Source: Sipunculus nudus (taxonomy: Eukaryota; Annelida; Sipuncula; Golfingiida; Sipunculidae). From it: a DNA stretch of 64,000 nucleotides. A program made the translations under genes and the position numbers. Below the pieces are notes generated by a model. It was not told where the DNA came from, did no database searches, and saw only the letters and a program-made list of their open reading frames with translations. Positions 49,761-61,002 of this stretch are shown here, piece by piece (the first letter of the stretch is position 1; each line of letters starts with the position of its first letter). Location: positions 383,241-447,240 of the forward strand of contig CM049318.1 of assembly GCA_026874595.1 (NCBI GenBank), in the 5' to 3' direction.

Positions 49761-50480
49761 TTGGCCTACTGGCCTGATATCCGGAGTTTCAATTAATTCT
49801 GCAATTTTGACCCGAACAGCTCTTTTCGGCCGCATTGAAGTATTATATTTGTATGAACAGGTGTATATAAGAAGTTCGCATTTCGATCTCATATTTGACC
49901 AAGCAGCGTGTTTTGGCTTACTGGACTGATATGCGTCGTTTCGGTTGATTCTGCAATTTTGACAAGAACAGCTCTTTTCGGACGCATTCATATATAATAT
50001 GCGTATAAGCAGTTGTATATACGAAGTTCGAATTTCCATCCCATATTTTACCAAGCAGCCTGTTTAAGTCTACTGACTGATATTCGGAGTTTCAGCTGAT
50101 TCTGCAATGTTGACCCGAACAGCTCTTTTCGGCAGAATTGATGTATAATATGCATATAACAGTTGTATATACGTAGTTTAAATTTCCATCTCATATTTTA
50201 CCAAGCAGCTTGTTCTGGCCTACTGGCCTGATATGCGGAGTTTCAGTTGATTCTGCAATTTTGACCCGAAAAGCTCTTTTTCCGCAGCATGAATGTATAA
50301 CATGCGTATTAACAGGTGTATATACGAAGGTCGAATTTCGATCTCATATTTTACCAAGCAGCGTGTTTTTGCCTAATGCCTGATATGCGGAGTTTCAGGT
50401 GATTCTGCATGTTGACCCAAACAGTTCTTTTCGGCCGCATTGAATTATATTATGCGTATAAGCTGGTGTATATAGGAAGT

Positions 50481-50510
50481 TATATGAACTTATATGTGAA
50501 TATATGAAGT
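50481..50510. other. 30-bp non-satellite insertion in a monomer
   Basis: A normal monomer reads TATAGGAAGT directly followed by TCGAATTTCG. Here 30 extra bases separate the two halves, which are otherwise intact (50,471-50,480 and 50,511-50,520). The insert looks like three 10-bp steps each beginning TATATG (50,481, 50,491 and 50,501). It duplicates the flanking AAGT at its right end, so that the satellite resumes in register. I do not recognise it as a known element. It could be filler DNA made during break repair. Confidence 0.85.
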
Positions 50511-50737
50511 TCGAATTTCGATCTCATATTTTACCAAGCAGAGTGTTTCGGCCTACTGGACTGATATGCGGAGTTTTAGTTAATTCTGCCATGTTGAAAC
50601 GAACAGTTCTTTTCGGCCGCATTGATGGATAATATGCGTATAAACAGGTGTATATACGAAGTTCGAATTTCGATCTCATATTTTACCAAGCAGAGTGTTT
50701 CGGTGTACTGGACTGATATGCGGAGTTTTAGTTAATT

Positions 50738-50749
50738 ACTTCATATAAG
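50738..50749. other. 12-bp filler at a truncated monomer, inverted match to the 50,481 insert
   Basis: An S2 monomer stops at GTTTTAGTTAATT (50,737), continues ACTTCATATAAG, and then resumes at TTCGAATTTCG, skipping roughly half a unit. ACTTCATATA (50,738-50,747) is the exact reverse complement of TATATGAAGT (50,501-50,510), and CATATAAGTTC (50,742-50,752) is the exact reverse complement of GAACTTATATG (50,486-50,496). The filler therefore looks templated by the nearby insert in inverted orientation. The same junction is present at 61,160-61,171 as part of a duplicated block. Confidence 0.85.
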
Positions 50750-53700
50750 TTCGAATTTCGATCTCATATTTTACCAAGCAGCTTGTTTTGGCCTACTGGC
50801 CTGATATGCGGAGTTTCAGTTGGTTCTGCCATATTGACCCGAACATCTCTTTTCGGCAGAATGAATGAATGATATGCGTATTATCAGGTGTATATACGAA
50901 GATCGAATTTCGATCTCATATTTTACCAAGCAGCTTGTTTTGGTCTATTGGTCCGATATGCGTAGTTTCAGTTGACCCTGCAATGTTGAATCAAACAGCT
51001 CTTTTCGGCAACATGAATGTATAATATACGTATTATCAGGTGTATGTATGAAGGTCGAATTTCGATCTCATATTTTACCAAGCAGCGTGTTTTGGTTTAC
51101 TGGCCTGATATGCGGAGTTTCAGTTGATTCTGCCATGTTGACCGGAACAGCTCTTATCAGCCGCATTGATGTATAATATGCGTATAAACAGTTGTATATA
51201 CGAAGTTCGAATTTCCATCTCATATTTTACCAAGCAGCTTGTTTAATCCTACTGGTCTGATATTCGGAGTTTCAGCTGATTCTGCAATGTTGACCCGAAC
51301 ATCCTTTTTCGGCTGCATTGATGTATAATAGGCGTATAAACAGGTGTATATACGAAGTTTAATTTTCCATCTCATATTTTTCCAAGCAGCTTGTTTAATC
51401 CTACTGGTCTGATATTCGGAGTTTCAGTTGATTCTGTAATTTCGACCCGAACAGCTCTTTTCGGCAGCATGAATGTATAATATGCGTATAAAAAGGTGTA
51501 TATACGAAGTTCGAATTTCGATATCATATTTTTCCAAGCGGCGGGTTTTGGCCTTTTGGCCTGATATGCGGAGATTAAGTTGATTCTGCCATAATGATCG
51601 GCACAGCTCTTTTCGGCTGCATTGATGTATAATATGCGTATAAACAGGTGTATATACGAAGTTTAAATTTCGATCTCAAATTTTACCAAGCAGCGTGTTT
51701 TGGCCTACTGGCCTGATATGCGGAGTTTTAGTTGATTCTGTAATGTTGACGCGAACAACTCTTTTCGGCCGCATTGATGGATAATATGCGTATAAACAGG
51801 TGTATATACGAAGTTCGAATTTCCATCTCATTTTTTACCAAGCAGAGTGTTTCGGTGTACTGGACTGATATGCGGAGTTTTAGTTAATTCTGCCATGTTG
51901 AAACGAACAGTTCATTTCGGCCGCATTGATGGATAATATGCGTATAAACAGGTGTATAAACGAAGTTCGAATTTCGATCTTATATTTTACCAAGCAGAGT
52001 GTTTCGGCCTACTGGACTGATATGCGGAGTTTTAGTTAATTCTGCCATGTTGAAACGAACAGTTCTTTTCGGCCGCATTGATGGATAATATGCGTATAAA
52101 CAGGTGTATATACGAAGTACGAATTTCGATCTCATATTTTACCAAGCAGAATGCTTCGGTGTACTGGACTGATATGCGGAGTTTTAGTTAATTCTGCCAT
52201 GTTGAAACGAAGAGTTCTTTTCGGCCGCATTGATGGATAATATGCGTATAAACAGGTGTATATACGAAGTTCGAATTTCGATCTCATATTTTACCAAGCA
52301 GAGTGTTTCGGTGTACTGGACTGATATGCGGAGTTTTAGTTGATTCTGTAATGTTGTCCCGAACAGCTCCTTTCGGCCGCATTGATGTATTATATTTGTA
52401 TGAACTGGTGTATATACAAAGTTCGTATTTCAATCTCATATTTTACCAAGCAGCCTGTTTAAGTCTACTGACTGATATTCGGAGTTTCAGCTGATACTGC
52501 AATGTTCACCCGAACAGCTCTTTTCGGCAGCATTGATGTATAATATGCGTATAAACAGTTGTATATACGAAGTTTAAATTTCGATCTCATATTTTACCAA
52601 GCAGCGTGTTTGGCCTACTGGCCTGAAATGCGGAGTTTTAGTTGATTCTGTAATGTTGTCCCGAACAGCTCTTTTCGGCCGCATTGATTTATTATATTTG
52701 TATGAACTGGTGTATATACGAAGTTCGTATTTCAATCTCATATTTTACCAAGCAGCTTGTTTAAGTCTACAAGTCTGATATTCGGAGTTTCAGCTGATTC
52801 TGCAATGTTGACCCGAACAGCTCTTTTCGGCAGCATTGATGTATAATATGCGTATAACAGGTGTATATAAGAAGTTTAAATTTCCATCTCATATTTTACC
52901 AAGCAGCGTGTTTTGGCCTACTGGCCTGATATGCGGAGTTTCAGTTGATTCTGCCATGTTGACCCGAAAATTTCTTTTCGGCAGAATGAATGTATAATAT
53001 GCGTATAAACAGGTGTATATAGGAAGTTCCAATTTCGATCTCATATTTTACCAAGCAGCTTGTTTAAGTCTACAAGTCTGATATTCGGATTTTCAGCTGA
53101 TTCTGCAATGTTGACCCGAACAGCTCTTTTCGGCAGCATGAATGTATAATATGCGTATAAAAAGGTGTATATACGAAGTTCGAATTTCGATATCATCTTT
53201 TTCCAAGCGGCGTGTTTTGGCCTTTTGGCCTGATATGCGGAGATTCAGTTGAATCTGCCATAATGATCGGCACAGCTCTTTTCGGCTGCATTGATGCATA
53301 ATATGCGTATAAACAGGTGTATATACGAAGTTTAAATTTCGATCTCATATTTTACCAAGCAGCGTGTTTTGGCCTACTGGCCTGAAATGCGGAGTTTTAG
53401 TTGATTCTGTAATGTTGTCCCGAACAGCTCTTTTCGTCCGCATTGATGTATTATATTTGTATGAACTGGTGTATATACAAAGTTCGTATTTCAATCTCAT
53501 ATTTTACCAAGCAGCTTGTTTAAGTCTACAAGTCTGATATTCGGAGTTTCAGCTGATTCTGCAATGTTGACCTGAACAGCTCTTTTCGGCAGCATTGATG
53601 CGTATAACAGGTGTATATACGAAGTTTAAATTTCCATCTCTTATTTTACCAAGCAGCTTGTTCTGGCCTACTGGCCTGATATGCGGAGTTTCAGTTGATT

Positions 53701-55134
53701 CTGCAATTTTGACCCGAAAAGCTCTTTTCCGCAGCATGAATGTATAACATGCGTATTAACAGGTGTATATACGAAGGTCGAATTTCGATCTCATATTTTA
53801 CAAAGCAGCGTGTTTTTGCCTAATGCTTGATATGCGGAGTTTCAGGTGATTCTGCATGTTGACCCAAACAGTTCTTTTCGGCCGCATTGAATTATATTAT
53901 GCGTATAAGCTGGTGTACATAGGAAGTTCGAATTTCGATCTCATATTTTACCAAGCGGCGTGTTTTGGCCTATTGGTCCGATATGCGTAGTTTCAGTTGA
54001 CCCTGCAATGTTGACTCGAACATCTCTTTTCGGCAACATGAATGTATAATATACGTATTATCAGGTGTATGTATGAAGGTCGAATTTCGATCTCATATTT
54101 TACCAAGCAGCGTGTTTTGGTTTACTGGCCTGATATGCGGAGTTTCAGTTGATTCTGCCATGTTGACCGAAGCAGCTCTTATCGGCCGCATTTATGGATA
54201 ATATGTGTGTAAACAGATGTATATACGAAGTTCGAATTTCGATCTCATATTTTACCAAGCAGCTTGTTTTGGCCGACTTGCCTGATATGTGGAGTTTCAG
54301 TTGATTCTGCCATGTTGACCCGAACATCTCTTTTCGGCAGAATGAATGTATTATATGCGTATTATCAGATGTATATACGAAGGTCGGATTTCGAACTCAT
54401 ATTTTACCAAGCAGCTTGTTTTGGCCTACTGGCCTGATATGCGGAGTTTCGGTTGATTCTGCCATTTTGACAAGAACAGCTCTTTTCGGACGCATTGATG
54501 TATAATATGCGTATAAACAGTTGTATATACGAAGTTCGAATTTCCATCTCATATTTTACCAAGCAGCTTGTTTAAGCCTACTGGTCTGATATTCGGAGTT
54601 TCAGCTGATTCTGCAATGTTGACCCGAACATCTCTTTTCGGCAGAATGAATGTATTATATGCGTATTATCAGATGTATATAGGAAGGTCGAATTTCGATC
54701 TCATATTTTACCAAGCAGCTTGATTTGGCCTACTGGCCTGATATGCGGAGTTTCGGTTGATTCTGCCATTTTGACAAGAACAGCACTTTTCGGACGCATT
54801 GATGTATAATATGCGTATAAACAGTTGTATATACGAAGTTCGAATTTCCATCTCATATTTTACCAAGCAGCTTGTTTAAGCCTACTGGTCTGATATTCGG
54901 AGTTTCAGCTGATTCTGCAATGTTGACCCGAACAGCCCTTTTCGGCAGCATGAATGTATAATATGCGTATAAAAAGGTGTATATACGAAGGTCGAATTTC
55001 GATCTCATATTTTACCAAGCAGCCTGTTTAAGTCTACTGACTGATATTCGGAGTTTCAGCTGATTCTGCAATGTTGACCCGAACAGCTCTTTTCGGCAGC
55101 ATTGATGTATAATATGCGTATAAACAGGTGTATA

Positions 55135-58100
55135 TACGAAGTTTAAATTTCCATCTCATATTTTACCAAGCAGCGTGATTTGGCCTACTGGCCTGAAATG
55201 CGGAGTTTTAGTTGATTCTGTAATGTTGTCCCGAACAGCTCTTTTCGGCCGCATGAATGTATAACATGCGTATTAACAGGTGTATATACGAAGGTCGAAT
55301 TTCGATCTCATATTTTACCAAGCAGCGTGTTTTTGCCTAATGCCTGATATGCGGAGTTTCAGGTGATTCTGCATGTTGACCCAAACAGTTCTTTTCGGCC
55401 GCATTGAATTATATTATGCGTATAAGCTGGTGTATATAGGAAGTTCGAATTTCGATCTCATATTTTACCAAGCAGCTTGTTTTGGCCTACTGGTCTGATA
55501 TTCGGAGTTTCAGCTGATTCTGCAACTTTGACCCGAACAGCCCTTTTCGGCAGCATGAATGTATAATATGCGTATAAAAAGGTGTATATACGAATTTCGA
55601 TATCATATTTTCCAAGCGGCGTGTTTTGGCCTTTTGGCCTGATATGCGGAGATTCAGTTGATTCTGCCATAATGATCGGCACAGCTCTTTTCGGCTGCAT
55701 TGATGTATAATATGCGTATTAACAGGTGTATATACGAAGTTCGAATTTCCATCTCATATTTTACCAAGCAGAGTGTTTCGGCCTACTTGACTGATATGCG
55801 GATTTTTATTTGATTCTGCCATGTTGAAACGAACAGTTCTTTTCGGCCGCATTGATGGATAATATGCGTATAAACAGGTGTATGTATGAAGGTCGAATTT
55901 CGAACTCATATTTTACCAAGCAGCGTATTTTGACCTACTTGCCTGAAATGCGGAGTGTTAGTTGATTCTGTAATGTTGACCCGAACAGCTCTTTTCAGCC
56001 GCATTGATGTATTATATTTGTATGAACTGGTGTATATACGAAGTTCGTATTTCGATCTCATATTTTACCAAGCAGCGTGTTTTGGCCTACTGGCCTGATA
56101 TCCGGAGTTTCAATTGATTCTGCAATTTTGACCCGAACAGCTCTTTTCGGCCGCATTGAAGTATTATCTTTGTATGAACAGGTGTATATAAGAAGTTCGC
56201 ATTTCGATCTCATATTTGACCAAGCAGCGTGTTTTGGCTTACTGGCCTGATATGCGGAGTTTCAGTTGGTTCTGCCATATTGACCCGAACCTCTCTTTTC
56301 GGCAGAATGAATGAATAATATGCGTATTATCAGGTGTATATACGAAGGTCGAATTTCGATCTCATATTTTACCAAGCAGCTTGTTTTGGTCTATTGGTCC
56401 GATATGCGTAGTTTCAGTTGACCCTGCAATGTTGAATCAAACAGCTCTTTTCGGCAACATGAATGTATAATATACGTATTATCAGGTGTATGTATGAAGG
56501 TCGAATTTCGATCTCATATTTTACCAAGCAGCGTGTTTTGGTTTACTGGCCTGATATGCGGAGTTTCAGTTGATTCTGCCATGTTGACCGGAACAGCTCT
56601 TATCAGCCGCATTGATGTATAATATGCGTATAAACAGTTGTATATACGAAGTTCGAATTTCCATCTCATATTTTACCAAGCAGCCTGTTTAATCCTACTG
56701 GTCTGATATTCGGAGTTTCAGCTGATTCTGCAATGTTGACCCGAACATCCCTTTTCGGCTGCATTGATGTATAATAGGCGTATAAACAGGTGTATATACG
56801 AAGTTTAATTTTCCATCTCATATTTTACCAAGCAGCTTGTTTAATCCTACTGGTCTGATATTCGGAGTTTCAGTTGATTCTGCAATTTCGACCCGAACAG
56901 CTCTTTTCGGCATCATGAATGTATAATATGCGTATAAAAAGGTGTATATACGAAGTTCGAATTTCGATATCATATTTTTCCAAGCGGCGTGTTTTGGCCT
57001 TTTGGCCTGATATGCGGAGATTCAGTTGATTCTGCCATAATGATCGGCACAGCTCTTTTCGGCTGCATTGATGTATAATATGCGTATAAACAGGTGTATA
57101 TACGAAGTTCGAATTTCCATCCCATATTTTACCAAGCAGCCTGTTTAAGTCTACTGACTGATATTCGGAGTTTCAGCTGATTCTGCAATGTTGACCCGAA
57201 CAGCTCTTTTCGGCAGCACTGATGTATAATATGCATATAACAGGTGTATATACGAAGTTTAAATTTCCATCTCATATTTTACCAAGCAGCTTGTTCTGGC
57301 CTAATGGCCTGATATGCGGAGTTTCAGTTGATTCTGCAATTTTGACCCAAAAAAATCTTTTCCGCAGCATGAATGTATAACATGCGTATTAACAGGTGTA
57401 TATACGAAGGTCGAATTTCGATCTCATATTTTACCAAGCAGCGTGTTTTTGCCTAATGCCTGATATGCGGAGTTTCAGGTGATTCTGCATGTTGACCCAA
57501 ACAGTTCTTTTCGGCCGCATTGAATTATATTATGCGTATAAGCTGGTGTATATAGGAAGTTCGAATTTCGATCTCATATTTTACCAAGCAGCTTGTTTTG
57601 GCCTATTGGTCCGATATGCGTAGTTTCAGTTGACCCTGCAATGTTGACTCGAACATCTCTTTTCGGCAACATGAATGTATAATATACGTATTATCAGGTG
57701 TATGTATGAAGGTCGAATTTCGATCTCATATTTTACCAAGCAGCGTGTTTTGGTTTACTGGCCTGATATGCAGAGTTTCAGTTGATTTTGCAATGTTGAC
57801 CAGAACAGCTCTTTTCCGCCGCATTGATGTATAGTATGCGTATAAACAGGTAAATTAACGAAGTTCGAATTTCGATCTCATATTTTACCAAGCAGCTTGT
57901 TTTGGCCTACTGGCCTGATATGCGGAGTTTCAGTTGGTTCTGCCATATTGACCCGAACATCTCTTTTCGGCAGAATGAATGAATAATATGCGTATTATCA
58001 GGTGTATATACGAAGGTCGAATTTCGATCTCATATTTTACCAAGCAGCTTGTTTTGGTCTATTGGTCCGATATGCGTAGTTTCAGTTGACCCTGCAATGT

Positions 58101-60998
58101 TGAAACAAACAGCTCTTTTCGGCAACATGAATGTATAATATACGTATTATCAGGTGTATGTATGAAGGTCGAATTTCGATCTCATATTTTACCAAGCAGG
58201 GTGTTTTGGTTTACTGGTCTGATATTCGGAGTTTCAGTTGATTCTGCCATGTTGACCGGAACAGCTCTTATCAGCCGCATTTATGGATAATATGCGTATA
58301 AACAGTTGTATATACGAAGTTCGAATTTCCATCTCATATTTTACCAAGCAGCTTGTTTAATCCTACTGGTCTGATATTCGGAGTTTTCAGCTGATTCTGC
58401 AATGTTGACCCGAACTTCCCTTTTCGGGTGCATTGATGTATAATAGGCGTATAAACAGGTGTATATACGAAGTTTAATTTTCCATCTTATATTTTACCAA
58501 GCAGCTTGTTTAATCCTACTGGTCTGATATTCGGAGTTTCAGTTGATTCTTCAATTTCGACCCGAACAGCTCTTTTCGGCAGCATGAATGTATAATATGC
58601 GTATAAAAAGGTGTATATACGAAGTTCGAATTTCGATATCATATTTTTCCAAGCGGCGTGTTTTGGCCTTTTGGCCTGATATGCGGAGTTTCAGTTGATT
58701 CTGCCATGTTGACCCGAACATTTCTTTTCGGCAGAATGAATGTATAATATGCGTATTACCAGGTGTATATACGAAGGTCGAATTTCGATCTCATATTTTA
58801 CCAAGCAGCTTGATTTGGCCTACTGGCCTGATATGCGGAGTTTCGGTTGATTCTGCCATTTTGACAAGAACAGCTCTTTTCGGAAGCATTGATGTATAAT
58901 ATGCGTATAAACACGTGTATATACAAAGTTCGATTTTCGATCTCATATTTTACCAAGCAGAGTGTTTCGGCCTACTGGACAGATATGCGGAGTTTTAGTT
59001 AATTCTGCCATGTTGAAACGAACAGTTCTTTTCGGCCGCATTGATGGATAATATGCGTATAAACAGGTGTATATACGAAGTTCGAATTTCGATCTCATAT
59101 TTTACCAAGCAGAGTGTTTCGGCCTACTGGACTGATATGCGGAGTTTTAGTTAATTCTGCCATGTTGAAACGAACAGTTCTTTTCGGCCGCATTGATGGA
59201 TAATATGCGTATAAACAGGTGTATATACAAAGTTTAAATTTCGATCTCATATTTTACCAAGCAGCGTGTTTTGGCCTACTGGCCTGAAATGCAGGGTTTT
59301 AGTTGATTCTGTAATGTTGTCCCGAACAGCTCTTTTCGGCCGCATTGATGTATTATATTTGTATGAACTGGTGTATATACAAAGTTCGTATTTCAATCTC
59401 ATATTTCCCAAGCAGCTTGTTTAAGTCTACAAGTCTGATATTCGGAGTTTCAGCTGATTCTGCAATGTTGAAACGAACAGCTCTTTTCGGCAGCATTGAT
59501 GTATAATATGCGTATAACAGGTGTATATACGAAGTTTAAATTTCCATCTCATATTTTACGAAGCAGCTTGTTCTGGCCTACTGGCCTGATATGCGGAGTT
59601 TCAGTTGATTCTGCAATTTTGACCCGAAAAGCTCTTTTCCGCAGCATAAATGTATAACATGCGTATTAACAGGTGTATATACGAAGGTCGAATTTCGATC
59701 TCATATTTTACCAAGCAGCGTGTTTTTGCCTAATGCCTGATATACGGAGTTTCAGGTGATTCTGCATGTTGACCCAAACAGCTCTTTTCGGCAGCATTGA
59801 TGTATAATATGCGTATAACAGGTGTATATAAGAAGTTTAAATTTCCATCTCATATTTTACCAAGCAGCGTGTTTTGGCCTACTGGCCTGAAATGCGGAGT
59901 TTTAGTTGATTCTGTAATGTTGTCCCGAACAGCTCCTTTCGGCCGCATTGATTATTATATTTGTATGAACTGGTGTATATACAAAGTTCGTATTTCAATC
60001 TCATATTTTACCAAGCAGCCTGTTTAAGTCTACTGACTGATATTCGGAGTTTCAGCTGATACTGCAATGTTCACCCGAACACCTCTTTTCGGCAGCATTG
60101 ATGTATAATATGCGTATAAACAGGTGTATATACGAAGTTTAAATTTCGATCTCATATTTTACCAAGCAGCGTGTTTGGCCTACTGGCCTGAAATGCGGAG
60201 TTTTAGTTGATTCTGTAATGTTGTCCCGAACAGCTCTTTTCGGCCGCATTGATTTATTATATTTGTATGAACTGGTGTATATACGAAGTTCGTATTTCAA
60301 TCTCATATTTTTACCAAGCAGCTTGTTTAAGTCTACAAGTCTGATATTCGGAGTTTCAGCTGATTCTGCAATGTTGACCCGAACAGCTCTTTTCGGCAGC
60401 ATTGATGTATAATATGCGTATAACAGGTGTATATAAGAAGTTTAAATTTCCATCTCATATTTTACCAAGCAGCGTGTTTTGGCCTACTGGCCTGAAATGC
60501 GGAGTTTTAGTTGATTCTGTAATGTTGTCCCGAACAGCTCCTTTCGGCCGCATTGATGTATTATATTTGAATGAACTGGTGTATATACAAAGTTCGTATC
60601 TCAATCTCATATTTTACCAAGCAGCCTGTTTAAGTCTACTGACTGATATTCGGAGTTTCAGTTGATTCTGCAATGTTGACCCGAACAGCTCTTTTCGGCA
60701 GCATTGATGTATAATATGCGTATAACAGGTGTATATACGAAGTTTAAATTTCCATCTCATATTTTACCAAGCAGCTTGTTTTGGCCTACTGGCCTGATAT
60801 GCGGAGTTTCAGTTGATTCTGCAATTTCGACCCGAACAGCTCTTTTCGGCAGCATGAATGTATAATATGCGTATAAAAAGGTGTATATACGAAGTTCGAA
60901 TTTCGATATCATCTTTTTCCAAGCGGCGTGTTTTGGCCTTTTGGCCTGATATGCGGAGATTCAGTTGATTCTGCCATAATGGTCGGCACAGTTCTTTT
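55135..60998 (-). repeat. Large segmental copy C (about 5.9 kb)
   Basis: This matches about 42,750-48,613 at a constant 12,385-bp offset (TTGTCCCG 42,841 to 55,226, AAGCAGAGTG 43,381 to 55,766, 47,412 to 59,797, 48,017 to 60,402). It carries the same chimeric monomer as B, at 58,675-58,688. Private changes include a lost base in CATTGATTATTATATTTG (near 59,947) and a gained T in CATATTTTTACC (near 60,304), which cancel in the offset. The copy ends abruptly at an out-of-register junction near 60,998. Confidence 0.87.
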
Positions 60999-61002
60999 TA
61001 GT
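60990..61002. other. Out-of-register junction with 3-bp microhomology
   Basis: Copy C reads CACAGTTCTTTT and should continue CGGCTGC, as B does near 48,613. Instead it continues TAGTTAATTCTGCC, which lies elsewhere in the monomer and belongs to sequence corresponding to 50,577 onward (offset 10,422). TTT at 60,996-60,998 fits both parents. Most junctions in this array keep the monomer phase; this one does not, so it is better explained by end-joining or template switching than by unequal crossover. Confidence 0.85.

Larger units (their letters stand above)
49761..55134 (-). repeat. Mosaic S1/S2 segment between copies B and C
   Basis: The monomers here are re-used from many places. 49,748-49,900 resembles 43,684 onward (offset 6,064). 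50,762 onward resembles 62,700 onward (offset 11,938). 53,911 resembles 22,002 (TGGTGTACATAGGAAG). Scattered S2 monomers lie at 50,520-50,737 and 51,840-52,330, several with a private TTTCGGTGTACTGG change (near 50,699, 51,850, 52,155 and 52,306). The segment contains the only clearly non-satellite bases in the window (50,481-50,510 and 50,738-50,749). Confidence 0.8.

Noticed and set aside
50481-50755. Miniature inverted-repeat transposon
   Set aside because: The inverted match is short and gapped, the interior is ordinary satellite, and no clean target-site duplication brackets the whole. Templated repair explains it more simply, although I left the alternative open in the findings.
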